A program made the translations under genes and the position numbers. The notes beneath the pieces are model-generated. The model saw only the letters and a list, made by a program, of their open reading frames with translations. It made no database searches and was not told where the DNA came from. A stretch of DNA of 64,000 nucleotides, taken from contig NZ_JAIVAH010000022.1 in NCBI RefSeq assembly GCF_020171745.1, positions 211,321 through 275,320 on the forward strand, read 5' to 3'. The DNA is from Prescottella equi (GTDB lineage Bacteria; Actinomycetota; Actinomycetes; Mycobacteriales; Mycobacteriaceae). Positions 32,596 through 42,807 of this stretch are shown here, piece after piece (position 1 is the stretch's first letter; the number at the start of each line of letters is the position of its first letter).

Positions 32596-33747
32596 TCAGT
32601 CGGCCCGTGGATTGCGGGGCATGAGCAGCGGCGGCACCACCGCGAGGAGCAGTGCGGGCAGCAGGAAGCTTGCGCTCGGATGGGCCGCGTACAGCGGGGT
32701 GAGGGTGAGCGGCGCGAGCGCCGATCCGGAGAAGCGGAAGGACTGCACCACCGAGACCGCGCCACCGCGGTTGCCGCCTGCGCCGCCGAGGACCGCGGCG
32801 TTGACGCCGACCAGGAGGAACTGGGACGCCACACCGGCCACGAACCAGGCAACCGCCGCGACCGCGACGTAGCCGACGGTGCCGGCGACGGCCACCAGGG
32901 CCGCGCCGGCGAGGGCGCCGAGCACGACGGTCCTGCGGGCGCCGATCCGGTCGATCAGCGTGCCGACCGGGCGGGCGGTGAGGATGCCCGCGACGCCGAA
33001 GCCGGTCAGGAGCAGCCCGCGGGCTGCCGGGCTCATGCCGAAGACATCCTCGGCGCGGAAGGCGAGCAGGAAGCCCAGACCACCGAGCGCGCCCCAGCCG
33101 AGCAGCGCGACGACGCCGACCCGGAGCACGTCCGGCCGGAGCGCATCACGAAGCCGGGCGCCGGTGTCCGCGGGGATGGTGCGCGCGGCGTCGGGCAGGC
33201 CGACGGCGCCGAGCAGGCCCGCCACCAGGGCGATCGCGAGGAAAGCGAGTCGCCAGTTGGCTTCTGCGGCCAGGCCTCCGATCAGCGGCGCACTGGTCTG
33301 GCCGGCCGCCTGGAGTGCGCCGAAAGCCCCGAGCGCCCGGCCGAGTTTGTGCTGCGGCGTCATCGCGGCCAGCGTCGCCAGCAGGAGGGGAGTGGTGAAC
33401 GCGTTGGCGCAGCCCTGGAGCACGCGGGCGCCGAGGAACAGTTCGAGTGTCGGAGCGGCGAAACAGGCCAGCGACGCCGCGAGATACACGCCGTACGCGA
33501 CGCGCACCGTCCGCATCCGGCCCCACCGTGCGCCGAGCGTGCCGGACACGAGCATCACGAGCGCGAACGGCAGCAGATAGGCCGTCAGCGAGGTCGCCGC
33601 GGCGGCCGCGTCGACGCCGAGTCCGTCACCGATCTCCGGGAGCATCGACGTGACGACGCCGCCACCGAACGGGCCCAGGAAACCGCCCGCGTACAGCGCC
33701 GAGCGTTGCAGCGCCGGGCGCAGGCCGGCGCTGCCGTCCGAACTCAC
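32596..33747 (-). CDS. MFS transporter
   Basis: The 383-residue protein is a 12-helix major-facilitator transporter. After helix 2 it has the loop GTLGARWGRMRTV (a variant of the GxLaDrxGrkxxl motif), and the second half repeats it at RPVGTLIDRIGARRTVV. Short loops and size fit a drug or sugar efflux pump (DHA-like); the substrate is unknown. GTG 33747 overlaps the PAC2 gene's stop by GTGA, so it is coupled to PAC2. It is not in the M. tuberculosis locus as I remember it. Confidence 0.85.
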   Translation of the reverse strand: MSSDGSAGLRPALQRSALYAGGFLGPFGGGVVTSMLPEIGDGLGVDAAAAATSLTAYLLPFALVMLVSGTLGARWGRMRTVRVAYGVYLAASLACFAAPTLELFLGARVLQGCANAFTTPLLLATLAAMTPQHKLGRALGAFGALQAAGQTSAPLIGGLAAEANWRLAFLAIALVAGLLGAVGLPDAARTIPADTGARLRDALRPDVLRVGVVALLGWGALGGLGFLLAFRAEDVFGMSPAARGLLLTGFGVAGILTARPVGTLIDRIGARRTVVLGALAGAALVAVAGTVGYVAVAAVAWFVAGVASQFLLVGVNAAVLGGAGGNRGGAVSVVQSFRFSGSALAPLTLTPLYAAHPSASFLLPALLLAVVPPLLMPRNPRAD

Positions 33748-34652
33748 GCCCCGAAGCGACCCGGTCCGCGCCGACGCAGGTAGCGCTCGAACTCGGCCGC
33801 CAGGGCGTCCCCGTCGATCTTCGAGATCGCCTCGGAGATGTCGGTCTCCGCGTCTCCCCGTTCCTCGAGCGAGCGCACGTACTCGGCGATCTCCTCGTCG
33901 TCCTGGGTCATCTCGGACACCGATTCCTCCCAGTCCTCGGCCTGGTTCGGGAGGTCGCCCAGCGGCACCTCGATGTCGAGGACCTCCTCGACGCGCTGGA
34001 GCAGGGCGACCGTCGCCTTGGGGTTGGGCGGCTGCGACACGTAGTGGGGGACCGCGGCCCAGAACGACACCGCCGGAACGCCGGCCTTGACGCACGCGTC
34101 CTGCAGCACGCCGGCGATGCCGGTCGGGCCCTCGTATCGGGACTTCTCGAGGCTGAACTGCTCGGCAGCCTCGATGCTGTGCGCCGTGCCGGTCACCGGT
34201 ACCGGGCGGCTGTGCGGGGTGTCGGCGAGGAGGGCGCCCAGGATCACGACGGTGTGGACGCCGAGTTCCTCGACGAACTCGAGCAGCTCGTCGCAGTAGC
34301 TGCGCCACCGCATGTTCGGCTCGATGCCGCGCAACAGCAGCACGTCACGGTCACTGCCCGGAGGGGTGCACAGCGACAGCTGGGTAGTGGGCCACACGAT
34401 CTCTCGCGTGACCCCGTCGACCTGCCGAATGATCGGCCGGTTGACCTGGTAGTCGTAGTAGTCCTCGGAGTCCAGCTCGGCGAGCGGCTTGGCGTCCCAC
34501 GTCAACTCGAGGTGCTCGACGGCCCCGCTCGCGGCGTCGCCGGCGTCGTTCCAGCCTTCGAAAGCGGCGATCAACACGGGATCGCGCAGGGGTGGCACGT
34601 CCGCGTCGGTATCGTCCGTAGCGGAGGTGTCGGGGAACTCGGGTGAACTCAC
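33744..34652 (-). CDS. PAC2 (proteasome assembly chaperone 2-like) family protein
   Basis: The 302-residue soluble protein has the PAC2-family start (PVLIAAFEGWNDAGDAASGAVEHL), the LLLRGIEPNMRWRSYCDELLEF middle segment, and the ALLADTPHSRPVPVTGTAHS turn. Family members in actinobacteria have unknown roles, although eukaryotic PAC2 aids proteasome assembly. A proteasome exists 11 kb away, so a link is possible but unproven. The GTG start has TAGGCT 6 nt upstream. The C-terminal acidic DDEEIAEYVRSLEERGDAETDISEAIS helix is lineage-typical. It corresponds to Rv2125 by position. Confidence 0.85.
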   Translation of the reverse strand: MSSPEFPDTSATDDTDADVPPLRDPVLIAAFEGWNDAGDAASGAVEHLELTWDAKPLAELDSEDYYDYQVNRPIIRQVDGVTREIVWPTTQLSLCTPPGSDRDVLLLRGIEPNMRWRSYCDELLEFVEELGVHTVVILGALLADTPHSRPVPVTGTAHSIEAAEQFSLEKSRYEGPTGIAGVLQDACVKAGVPAVSFWAAVPHYVSQPPNPKATVALLQRVEEVLDIEVPLGDLPNQAEDWEESVSEMTQDDEEIAEYVRSLEERGDAETDISEAISKIDGDALAAEFERYLRRRGPGRFGA

Positions 34653-34658
34653 GCACCC

Positions 34659-34664
34659 AGCCTA
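34659..34664 (-). promoter_or_regulatory. -10 box (TAGGCT) of the PAC2-MFS operon
   Basis: TAGGCT on the minus strand sits 6 nt before GTG 34652. It is back to back with the metH -10 box, with 26 bp between the two hexamers, so the divergent promoters share one small region. Confidence 0.55.
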
Positions 34665-34690
34665 CGACCAGGGGCCGACGAGCCGCCCAC

Positions 34691-34696
34691 TACTCT
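34691..34696 (+). promoter_or_regulatory. -10 box (TACTCT) of metH
   Basis: TACTCT sits 7 nt before ATG 34704. The whole gap to PAC2 is 51 bp, leaving no space for a cobalamin riboswitch. Confidence 0.55.
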
Positions 34697-34703
34697 GGAC
34701 GGC

Positions 34704-37700
34704 ATGTCTGCACCATTCCACTCTGCCCTGCTCGATGCGCTGAAGCAGCGCGTTGTCATCGGCGACGGCGCCATGGGCACGATGTTGCAGGCCGCGGATC
34801 TGACTCTCGACGACTTCCTCGGCCTCGAAGGCTGCAACGAGATTCTCAACGAGACCCGTCCCGACGTGCTGCGCGACATCCACCGCGCGTACTTCGAGGC
34901 CGGCGCCGACGCGGTCGAAACCAACACTTTCGGTTGCAACCTCCCGAACCTCGCCGACTACGACATCTCCCACCGCATCCGGGATCTCTCCGAGCGCGGC
35001 ACCCGGATCGCCCGCGAGGTCGCGGACGAGATGGGCCCCGGACGCGACGGCATGGGCCGCTTCGTCCTCGGCTCGATGGGCCCGGGCACGAAACTGCCCA
35101 CCCTCGGCCACGCCCCGTTCGCGGTGCTGCGCGACGCCTACACCGAATCCGCACTCGGCATGATCGAGGGCGGCGCCGACGCGATCCTCGTCGAGACGTG
35201 CCAGGACCTGCTCCAGGTGAAGGCCGCGATCATCGGCAGCCAGAACGCGATGGAGAAGCTGGGCCGCCGCCTGCCGATCATCACGCACGTGACCGTCGAG
35301 ACCACCGGCACGATGCTGCTCGGCAGCGAGATCGGCGCCGCGCTCACGGCACTCGAACCGCTCGGCATCGACATGATCGGCCTCAACTGCGCCACCGGCC
35401 CGGACGAGATGAGCGAGCACCTGCGGCACCTGTCGCGGCACTCGACGCTGCCGGTGTCGGTGATGCCGAACGCCGGTCTGCCACAGCTGGGTCCGAACGG
35501 GGCCGAGTACCCGCTGTCGGCCGAGGATCTCGCGATCGCGCTCTCGGGCTTCGTGAGCGAGTACGGCCTCGCGTTCGTCGGCGGTTGCTGTGGCACCACT
35601 CCCGAGCACATCCGTCAGGTCGCGGACGCCGTCCGCAAGGTCGAGCAGGCACAGCGCACTCCGCAGCCCGAGGACGGCACGTCCTCGCTGTACCAGGCGG
35701 TGCCGTTCGACCAGGACGCGTCGATCCTGATGATCGGCGAGCGCACGAACTCCAACGGCTCCAAGGCGTTCCGCGAGGCGATGATCGCCGAGGACTACCA
35801 GAAGTGCATCGACATCGCGAAGGACCAGACCCGCGACGGCGCGCACATGCTCGACCTCAACGTCGACTACGTCGGCCGCGACGGCGCCGCCGACATGGCC
35901 GCGCTCGCAAGCCGGTTCGCGACCGCGTCGACGTTGCCGATCATGCTCGACTCGACCGAGCCGGACGTGCTCCGTGCGGGTCTCGAGCACCTCGGCGGCC
36001 GCAGCGCGGTCAACTCGGTGAACTACGAGGACGGCGACGGCCCGACCTCCCGGTACCAGCGAATCATGAAGTTGGTCAAGGAACACGGTGCCGCCGTGGT
36101 GGCCCTGACCATCGACGAGGAGGGCCAGGCCCGCACCGCCGAGCACAAGGTGCGGATCGCCGAGCGGCTGATCCAGGACATCACCACGACGTGGGGGCTG
36201 TCGCAGTCGGACATCATCATCGACGCGCTCACCTTCCCGATCTCCACGGGTCAGGAGGAGGTGCGCCGCGACGGCATCGAGACGATCGAGGCGATCCGCG
36301 AGATCAAGCGCCGCTACCCGGACGTCCACTTCACGCTGGGTATCTCGAACATCTCGTTCGGCCTCAACCCGGCCGCGCGTCAGGTGCTGAACTCGGTGTT
36401 CCTGCACGAGTGCACCGCGGCCGGCCTCGACACCGCGATCGTGCACGCCTCGAAGATCCTGCCGATGGCGCGGATCCCGGACGAGCAGCGCGAGACGGCG
36501 CTCGACCTGGTCTACGACCGTCGCCGTGAGGGCTACGACCCGCTGCAGAAGCTCATGGAACTGTTCGAGGGCGTCTCGGCGGCCTCGGCGCGCGCGTCGC
36601 GTGCCGAGGAACTCGCGGCACTGCCGCTGTTCGAACGTCTTGCACGACGGATCGTCGACGGTGAACGGAACGGACTCGAGGCCGATCTGGATGCCGCGAT
36701 GCTCGAGCGTCCGCCGCTCGAGATCATCAACGACACGCTGCTGTCGGGCATGAAGACCGTCGGCGAACTGTTCGGCTCCGGCCAGATGCAGTTGCCCTTC
36801 GTGTTGCAGTCCGCCGAGGTCATGAAGGCCGCGGTCGCGCACCTCGAGCCGCACATGGAATCGACCGGCGACGAGGGCAAGGGCCGGATCGTGCTCGCGA
36901 CCGTCAAGGGCGACGTGCACGACATCGGCAAGAACCTGGTCGACATCATCCTGTCCAACAACGGGTACGAGGTCGTCAACATCGGCATCAAGCAGCCGAT
37001 CGCGACCATCCTCGACGTCGCGGTCGACAAGAAGGCCGACGTCATCGGCATGTCGGGCCTGCTCGTGAAGTCGACGGTCGTGATGAAGGAGAATCTCGAG
37101 GAACTCAATGCGAAGGGTGTCGCGGAGCAGTTCCCGGTCCTCCTCGGTGGTGCGGCGCTCACCCGCTCGTACGTCGAGAACGACCTGTCCGACGTCTACC
37201 AGGGCGAGGTCTCCTACGCGCGGGACGCGTTCGAGGGCCTGAACCTGATGGACACGATCATGGCCACCAAGCGCGGCGAGGGCCCGGCGCCGGACAGCCC
37301 GGAAGCCGTCGCGGCCGCCGAGAAGGCCGCCGAGCGCAAGGCGCGGCACGAGCGTTCGAAGCGGATCGCGGAGAAGCGCAAGGCCGATGCGGCACCGGTC
37401 GATGTGCCGGAGCGGTCCGATGTCGCCGCCGACATCGTCGTGCCGAAGCCGCCGTTCTGGGGAACGCGCATCGTGAAGGGCATCGCACTGGCCGAGTACT
37501 CGGGCCTGCTCGACGAGCGTGCGCTGTTCCTCGGGCAGTGGGGTCTGCGCGGTCAGCGCGCCGGCGACGGCCCGACGTACGAGGAGCTGGTCGAGACCGA
37601 GGGGCGTCCGCGCCTGCGGTACTGGCTGGACCGGCTCAGCACCGAGGGCGTGCTGCACCATGCCGCCGTCGTCTACGGGTACTTCCCGGCCGTCTCCGAG

Positions 37701-38273
37701 GGCGACGACGTGATCGTGCTCGAGTCCCCGGAACCCGATGCACCCGAGCGGTTCCGGTTCACGTTCCCGCGTCAGCAGCGCGACCGGTTCCTGTGCATCG
37801 CGGACTTCGTGCGCTCCCGCGAGGACGCCCGCAAGGACGGTCAGGTCGACGTGCTGCCGATGAATCTCGTGACGATGGGGCAGCCCATCGCGGACTTCGC
37901 GAACGAACTGTTCGCCGCGAACGCCTACCGCGACTACCTCGAGGTGCACGGCATCGGCGTCCAGCTCACCGAGGCGCTGGCCGAGTACTGGCACCGCCGG
38001 GTCCGCGAGGAACTGGTGCTGCCCAGCGGCCACAACCTGGCCGAGCAGGACCCGTCGAACGTCGAGGACTTCTTCAAGCTCGAATACCGCGGCGCGCGTT
38101 ACTCGTTCGGCTACGGCGCCTGCCCGGACCTCGAGGACCGGCGCAAGCTCGTCGCGCTGCTCGAGCCGGAGCGGATCGGCGTCGAGCTGTCCGAGGAGGT
38201 CCAGCTGCATCCCGAGCAGTCGACCGACGCGTTCGTGCTGCACCACCCGGAGGCCAAGTACTTCAATGTTTGA
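34704..38273 (+). CDS. metH: Cobalamin-dependent methionine synthase
   Basis: MetH moves a methyl group from methyltetrahydrofolate to homocysteine through cobalamin. The 1189-residue protein has all four modules. The homocysteine domain has zinc Cys in GLNCATG (about 229) and GGCCGTT (about 294-295). The folate domain is at about 340-600. The B12 domain has DVHDIGKN (about 736-743, His ligand) and the Ser/Gly-rich GMSGLLVKSTVVM segment. The reactivation domain (about 900-1189) has RPRLRYW and the YGACPDLEDR SAM pocket. Length is typical. Its TGA overlaps the HAD phosphatase start by 8 bp. There is no upstream riboswitch. Confidence 0.96.
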   Translation: MSAPFHSALLDALKQRVVIGDGAMGTMLQAADLTLDDFLGLEGCNEILNETRPDVLRDIHRAYFEAGADAVETNTFGCNLPNLADYDISHRIRDLSERGTRIAREVADEMGPGRDGMGRFVLGSMGPGTKLPTLGHAPFAVLRDAYTESALGMIEGGADAILVETCQDLLQVKAAIIGSQNAMEKLGRRLPIITHVTVETTGTMLLGSEIGAALTALEPLGIDMIGLNCATGPDEMSEHLRHLSRHSTLPVSVMPNAGLPQLGPNGAEYPLSAEDLAIALSGFVSEYGLAFVGGCCGTTPEHIRQVADAVRKVEQAQRTPQPEDGTSSLYQAVPFDQDASILMIGERTNSNGSKAFREAMIAEDYQKCIDIAKDQTRDGAHMLDLNVDYVGRDGAADMAALASRFATASTLPIMLDSTEPDVLRAGLEHLGGRSAVNSVNYEDGDGPTSRYQRIMKLVKEHGAAVVALTIDEEGQARTAEHKVRIAERLIQDITTTWGLSQSDIIIDALTFPISTGQEEVRRDGIETIEAIREIKRRYPDVHFTLGISNISFGLNPAARQVLNSVFLHECTAAGLDTAIVHASKILPMARIPDEQRETALDLVYDRRREGYDPLQKLMELFEGVSAASARASRAEELAALPLFERLARRIVDGERNGLEADLDAAMLERPPLEIINDTLLSGMKTVGELFGSGQMQLPFVLQSAEVMKAAVAHLEPHMESTGDEGKGRIVLATVKGDVHDIGKNLVDIILSNNGYEVVNIGIKQPIATILDVAVDKKADVIGMSGLLVKSTVVMKENLEELNAKGVAEQFPVLLGGAALTRSYVENDLSDVYQGEVSYARDAFEGLNLMDTIMATKRGEGPAPDSPEAVAAAEKAAERKARHERSKRIAEKRKADAAPVDVPERSDVAADIVVPKPPFWGTRIVKGIALAEYSGLLDERALFLGQWGLRGQRAGDGPTYEELVETEGRPRLRYWLDRLSTEGVLHHAAVVYGYFPAVSEGDDVIVLESPEPDAPERFRFTFPRQQRDRFLCIADFVRSREDARKDGQVDVLPMNLVTMGQPIADFANELFAANAYRDYLEVHGIGVQLTEALAEYWHRRVREELVLPSGHNLAEQDPSNVEDFFKLEYRGARYSFGYGACPDLEDRRKLVALLEPERIGVELSEEVQLHPEQSTDAFVLHHPEAKYFNV

Positions 38274-38961
38274 TCGAACGTCGGTGGAGGTCGGCACCCT
38301 GCGTGCCGTCCTGTGGGACATGGACGGCACGCTGCTCGAGTCCGAGAACCTGTGGGACATCGGGGTCCGCGAGCTGTCGCTGCACCTCGGTGGTCCGATG
38401 TCGGAGGAGACCCGGCAGGCGACCATCGGGGCGTCCAGCTACAACGCGCTGATCACGGTGTTCGCAGCGCTCGACCTGGATCCGAATCCCGGTGCGCTCG
38501 CGGACGCCAAGCGCTGGCTGTACACCCGGATGGGGGCGTTGTTCGAAGCCGGTCTGCCGTGGCGGCCGGGTGCGCAGCAGGCGCTGCGCACCGTCCGCTC
38601 GGCGGGGCTGGGTTCGGCGCTCGTGACCAACACCGACCGGGAACTGTGCGAGTTCGCGCTCGACACCCTGGGTCGCGAGCACTTCGACCACTCGGTGTGC
38701 GGTGACGAGGTGCCCGAGGGCAAGCCCGACCCGGCGCCGTACCTGCGGGCCGCGCACCTGCTCGGCGTCGAACCCTCCGACTGTCTCGCCGTGGAGGATT
38801 CGCCCACCGGCGCCGCCGCGGCGGACGCGGCGGGCTGCACGGTACTGGTGATCCCGTCCATCACGACGGTGCCCGAGTCGCCGCGGCGGATCTTCCGCAC
38901 GACGCTCGAGGGCCTGACCGCGCCGGACCTGTTCGCGCTGCATCGGCAGGAGGTGGCCTGA
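38266..38961 (+). CDS. HAD-family phosphatase (beta-phosphoglucomutase-like)
   Basis: The 231-residue protein has HAD motif [12 protein letters not shown] with the nucleophile and acid Asp, a helical cap, motif II VTNTDRE, motif III Lys in [10 protein letters not shown], and motif [17 protein letters not shown]. Its alpha-helical C1 cap fits sugar-phosphate or nucleotide phosphatases. ATG 38266 overlaps the metH end, so it is translationally coupled. Substrate unknown. Confidence 0.88.
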   Translation: MFDRTSVEVGTLRAVLWDMDGTLLESENLWDIGVRELSLHLGGPMSEETRQATIGASSYNALITVFAALDLDPNPGALADAKRWLYTRMGALFEAGLPWRPGAQQALRTVRSAGLGSALVTNTDRELCEFALDTLGREHFDHSVCGDEVPEGKPDPAPYLRAAHLLGVEPSDCLAVEDSPTGAAAADAAGCTVLVIPSITTVPESPRRIFRTTLEGLTAPDLFALHRQEVA

Positions 38962-38962
38962 C

Positions 38963-39814
38963 ATGGCGACCCCGAAGATCGTGCTGTTCTACCGGTTCAC
39001 GCCGCTCGCCGACCCCGAGGCGATCCGGCTGTGGCAGCAGACCCTCGCGGCGTCGAACAACCTGACCGGCCGAATCCTGATCTCCGAGCACGGGATCAAC
39101 GCGACCGCCGGCGGCGATATCGCGGACGTCAAGCGGTACGTGCGCGGAACCCGCTCGTACGCACCGTTCAAGGACGCCGACATCAAGTGGTCCGACGGCA
39201 CCGGGGACGACTTCCCGCGGCTGTCGGTGAAGGTCCGCCCGGAGATCGTCACGTTCGGTGCCCCGGACGAGCTGAAGGTCGACGCGGACGGAGTGGTCGG
39301 CGGTGGGGTCCACCTCTCGCCCAACGAACTCCACGAGCTCGTCGGGCAGCGCGGGGACGACGTCGTGTTCTTCGACGGCCGCAACAAGTTCGAGGCCGAG
39401 ATCGGGCGCTTCCGGAACGCGGTCGTGCCCGACGTCGCGACCACTCGGGACTTCATCGCCGAGCTCGACAGCGGCCGGTACGACCACCTCAAGTCCAAGC
39501 CCGTCGTCACCTACTGCACCGGTGGCGTCCGGTGCGAGGTGCTGTCCGCGCTGATGCGCAACCGCGGGTTCGAGGAGGTCTACCAGATCGACGGGGGCAT
39601 CGTCCGCTACGGCGAGGCCTTCGGCGACGAGGGCCTGTGGGACGGTTCGCTGTACGTCTTCGACAAGCGGATGAACCACCAGTTCACCGGCAACGCAGTC
39701 ACTCTCGGCACCTGCACGCTGTGCCAGGCCCCGACGTCGCGGTACCGCAACTATCCGGACACGGGCGGACGCGAGCTCACGCTCGTGTGCGAGTCCTGCG
39801 TGCCCGACGCCTGA
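38963..39814 (+). CDS. trhO: tRNA uridine(34) hydroxylase, rhodanese-domain TrhO
   Basis: TrhO hydroxylates uridine-34 of certain tRNAs using O2. The 283-residue protein has the UPF0176/YceA N-terminal domain ([35 protein letters not shown]), a rhodanese domain with the active Cys in [10 protein letters not shown] (about residue 180), and the C-terminal Cys pairs GTCTLCQAP and VCESC that may bind zinc. It starts 1 bp after the HAD gene and likely shares its mRNA. Confidence 0.9.
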   Translation: MATPKIVLFYRFTPLADPEAIRLWQQTLAASNNLTGRILISEHGINATAGGDIADVKRYVRGTRSYAPFKDADIKWSDGTGDDFPRLSVKVRPEIVTFGAPDELKVDADGVVGGGVHLSPNELHELVGQRGDDVVFFDGRNKFEAEIGRFRNAVVPDVATTRDFIAELDSGRYDHLKSKPVVTYCTGGVRCEVLSALMRNRGFEEVYQIDGGIVRYGEAFGDEGLWDGSLYVFDKRMNHQFTGNAVTLGTCTLCQAPTSRYRNYPDTGGRELTLVCESCVPDA

Positions 39815-39824
39815 TCGCCCGACG

Positions 39825-40712
39825 ATGGCACGTGCGCCCCTGCCGGTGCGAGGCGGTCTCGGCCCCGACCGGATCCGGATGCCCGCCGGTCCGGTCTCAC
39901 CGACCATCGTCGAGTTCCTGACGACCTACCATCCCGATGAGGACTGGGCAGGGCGGATCGCCGCCCGCGAGGTCGTCGACGAACACGGGCGGGCCGTCGA
40001 CGACGGCACCGGCTACCAGCCGACCCGGTTCGTGTACTTCTACCGGGAGCCGGCGCCGGAGGTTCCGGTGCCGTTCGACATCGACGTCCTGCACCACGCG
40101 GGCGGGCTGGTCGTCGTCGACAAGCCGCACTTCCTGTCGACGATTCCGCGTGGGGCGCACATCCGGGAGACGGTCGTCGTGCGCCTGCGGCGGGACCTGG
40201 ACCTGCCCGATCTGGTCCCGGTGCACCGTCTGGACCGGATGACGGCGGGGGTGCTGCTGTGCACGGCCGATCCCGCACTGCGCCGGCCGTACCAGGAGAT
40301 GTTCGAACGTCAGCGGGTGCGCAAGGTGTACGAGGCGATCGCGCCGTTCCGCGGCGACGTCGAGTTCCCGCGGACCGTCCGCAGCCGGATCCGTAAGGTG
40401 CACGGCGAACTCACCGCGTACGAGGAAGCGGGAGAGCCGAATTCGGAGACACTCATCGAGGTCGTCGAGCAGTGTGGTGAACTCGCCCGCTACCGCCTGC
40501 ACCCGCGGACCGGCCGAACCCACCAGCTGCGACTGCACCTGAACTCGCTCGGGGCCCCGATCGTGGGAGACAACTTCTACCCGCAGTTCCGGCGCCGCGA
40601 GCCCGGCGACTTCACCGACCCGCTGCGGCTGCTGGCCCGGAGCCTCGAGTTCGACGATCCGCTCACCGGTGAGACCAGGCGATTCGAGAGCCGACGCGTC
40701 CTGGAGTACTGA
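39825..40712 (+). CDS. RluA-family pseudouridine synthase
   Basis: The 295-residue protein converts uridine to pseudouridine in tRNA or rRNA. The catalytic Asp is in VPVHRLDRMTAGVLL (about residue 138), followed by the Tyr region RKVYEAIAPF and the RTGRTHQLRLHLNSLG motif. It has no S4 domain, and its size is typical of RluA/TruC-type enzymes. The target base is unknown. ATG 39825 is 10 bp after trhO, so a tRNA or rRNA-modification pair is plausible. Confidence 0.9.
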   Translation: MARAPLPVRGGLGPDRIRMPAGPVSPTIVEFLTTYHPDEDWAGRIAAREVVDEHGRAVDDGTGYQPTRFVYFYREPAPEVPVPFDIDVLHHAGGLVVVDKPHFLSTIPRGAHIRETVVVRLRRDLDLPDLVPVHRLDRMTAGVLLCTADPALRRPYQEMFERQRVRKVYEAIAPFRGDVEFPRTVRSRIRKVHGELTAYEEAGEPNSETLIEVVEQCGELARYRLHPRTGRTHQLRLHLNSLGAPIVGDNFYPQFRRREPGDFTDPLRLLARSLEFDDPLTGETRRFESRRVLEY

Positions 40713-40733
40713 GTGCGGGCGGCTCACCGCCAC

Positions 40734-41015
40734 GTGAGACAATCGATACCCGTGAAGACCTTCGAATCCCTGTTCGCCGAGCTGACCGAGCGCGCCGCCT
40801 CCCGCCCCGAGGGATCCGGCACCGTTGCCGCGCTGGACGCAGGTGTCCATGCGCAGGGCAAGAAGGTGCTCGAGGAGGCCGGCGAGGTCTGGATCGCCGC
40901 CGAACACGAGACCGACGAAGCGCTCGCCGAAGAAATCTCTCAGCTGCTCTACTGGGTCCAGGTTCTGATGGTGGGCAAGGGGCTCAAGCTCGAAGACGTG
41001 TACCGACATCTGTGA
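40734..41015 (+). CDS. hisE: Phosphoribosyl-ATP pyrophosphatase
   Basis: HisE hydrolyses PR-ATP in the second step of histidine synthesis. The 93-residue all-helical protein has the MazG-like [18 protein letters not shown] motif with the metal-binding acids and [17 protein letters not shown] 40734 is chosen because it gives 93 residues, which matches my memory of the mycobacterial protein; GTG 40752 would give 87 residues. No ribosome-binding site is visible before either. It is separated from hisG by 64 bp and probably shares its mRNA. Confidence 0.9.
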   Translation: MRQSIPVKTFESLFAELTERAASRPEGSGTVAALDAGVHAQGKKVLEEAGEVWIAAEHETDEALAEEISQLLYWVQVLMVGKGLKLEDVYRHL

Positions 41016-41079
41016 TCGCCGCACCGAGCCACTGACACCCCTGGGTTCCTGATACCCATCCCCGGAAGGACCACCCCAC

Positions 41080-41931
41080 ATGCTGCGCGTCGCAGTACCC
41101 AACAAGGGATCGCTCTCCGAGTCCGCGAGCCAGATCCTGGCCGAGGCCGGCTACCGTCGCCGCACCGATTCGCGTGACCTGACGGTCCTCGATCCGACCA
41201 ACAATGTCGAGTTCTTCTTCCTGCGGCCCAAGGACATTGCGATCTACGTCGGCTCGGGCGAGCTGGACCTCGGCATCACCGGCCGCGACCTCGCGCTCGA
41301 CTCCGGTGCCCCCGTCGACGAGCGTCTCGCGCTCGGCTTCGGCGGCTCCTCGTTCCGCTACGCGGCACCCGCGGGCAAGGACTGGAGCGTCGAGGACCTC
41401 GGCGGCCTGCGCATCGCGACGTCGTACCCGAACCTGGTGCGCACCGACCTGGCGGCCCGCGGCCTCGAGGCCACCGTCATCCGGCTCGACGGCGCCGTGG
41501 AGATCTCCATCCAGCTGGGCGTCGCCGACGCCATCGCCGACGTCGTCGGCTCCGGCCGGACGCTGCGTCAGCACAACCTCGTCGCGTTCGGCGATTCGCT
41601 GTGCGACTCGGAGGGCGTGCTGATCGAGCGTCAGGGCTCGGACCGCACCGACAAGGCCCGCAACCAGCTGATCGCCCGTGTGCAGGGCGTCGTCTTCGCG
41701 CAGCAGTACCTGATGCTCGACTACGACTGCCCCAAGACGGCGCTCGACGAGGCCGTCAAGGTCACGCCGGGACTCGAGTCGCCCACGCTCTCGCCGCTCG
41801 CGGACGAGAGCTGGGTCGCGGTGCGGGCGATGGTGCCGCGCAAGGGGCACAACGCGGTCATGGACCGGCTGGCCGACCTGGGCGCGAAGGCGATCCTCGC
41901 CTCCGACATCCGGTCCTGCCGCGCGTTCTGA
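41080..41931 (+). CDS. hisG: ATP phosphoribosyltransferase, long form with regulatory domain
   Basis: HisG makes PR-ATP from ATP and PRPP, the first and feedback-controlled step of histidine synthesis. The 283-residue protein has [29 protein letters not shown] and a PRPP/ATP loop at about 150-160 ([29 protein letters not shown]). The C-terminal ACT-like domain (about 210-283) binds histidine, so it is HisG-long and needs no HisZ. ATG 41080 has GGAAGGA upstream. Confidence 0.95.
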   Translation: MLRVAVPNKGSLSESASQILAEAGYRRRTDSRDLTVLDPTNNVEFFFLRPKDIAIYVGSGELDLGITGRDLALDSGAPVDERLALGFGGSSFRYAAPAGKDWSVEDLGGLRIATSYPNLVRTDLAARGLEATVIRLDGAVEISIQLGVADAIADVVGSGRTLRQHNLVAFGDSLCDSEGVLIERQGSDRTDKARNQLIARVQGVVFAQQYLMLDYDCPKTALDEAVKVTPGLESPTLSPLADESWVAVRAMVPRKGHNAVMDRLADLGAKAILASDIRSCRAF

Positions 41932-41941
41932 CGCAACACTT

Positions 41942-41999
41942 CCGAGTACGCCGACGGCGGTGGCCCCTTCCCAGGGGTCACCGCCGTCGGCGTACTCGG
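41942..41999. terminator. Long bidirectional hairpin between hisG and the thioesterase gene
   Basis: A 21-bp perfect outer stem (arms 41942-41962 and 41979-41999) continues with one G-T and four G-C pairs to a 6-nt loop. It begins 10 bp after the hisG stop and ends 2 bp before the convergent thioesterase stop, so it most likely ends both messages. Confidence 0.85.
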
Positions 42000-42001
42000 G
42001 T

Positions 42002-42807
42002 CTAGCGGGCGCGAACCTGGACGGTCTGGTTGATCCGTCCCACCGCGCCGGTCTCGTCGTAGATCACGCCGGCGCACATACCGACGCCGTCCGGGCCGTA
42101 CGACGTCTCGGACGAGAGTCCGATCCATTCGCCGTCCGGCTCCCGGAACAGATGGACGGTCAGATCGGTGTTCAGGAAGGTCCACTCGCGCGGGTGGATC
42201 TTGGCGCCGACGCCGTTGGAGACGTCGACGACGGTGAACAGTCGCTGAATCGGGCTCAGCGACTCACCCTCGACCAGAACGGGATTGGGGCGCGCCCACA
42301 CCTGGCCGGGGCCCTCGCAGCCGATCTCAGCGAGCCAGCGCCAGTCCAGGCTCGTCACGAAACCGCTGCCCCAGAACGGTCCGCCCATCTCGATCTCGTG
42401 GGCCTCGGACAGCGGGCGCAGCGGCGCGTCGGCGGTGTGCGCGACGGCCTCGGTGTCGACGGTCTCCATCCGCCACGCGGTACCTCGGGCGACAGCACGG
42501 GCGGTGCCGTCAGGTCCCGCGGCCCACAGTTCGGCGACGACCAGCTCGACGCGCCGGCCCGGGCGCTCGACCCACGAGCGCACCTCGATGTCGCTGATCG
42601 GGATGGGGCCGAGGATCTCGATCACGACGCGGGTCAGGCGGGCGTCGGGCCGGGCGTTGCAGCGCTCGAGCGCACGGACCAGCAGTGCCGAGGGCGGGGC
42701 GCCGTGCTGCATCGTGTCGGCCCAAGTGCTGGCGGTCAGCGGTGTGGACGCGAACCTCTCGACGCCGTCATCCGCGCTTCCGAGCGGTACGTAGTAGGCC
42801 AGATCGC

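Noticed and set aside
34653..34703. Cobalamin riboswitch before metH
   Set aside because: Only 51 bp lie between PAC2 and metH, and a -10 box is 7 nt before ATG, so there is no room for the roughly 200-nt element.
34662..38426. A 1254-codon open frame antisense to metH
   Set aside because: It mirrors metH codons in a GC-rich genome. The product is a low-complexity Arg/Asp/Val/Leu mix with no recognisable domain, and metH is certain on the other strand.
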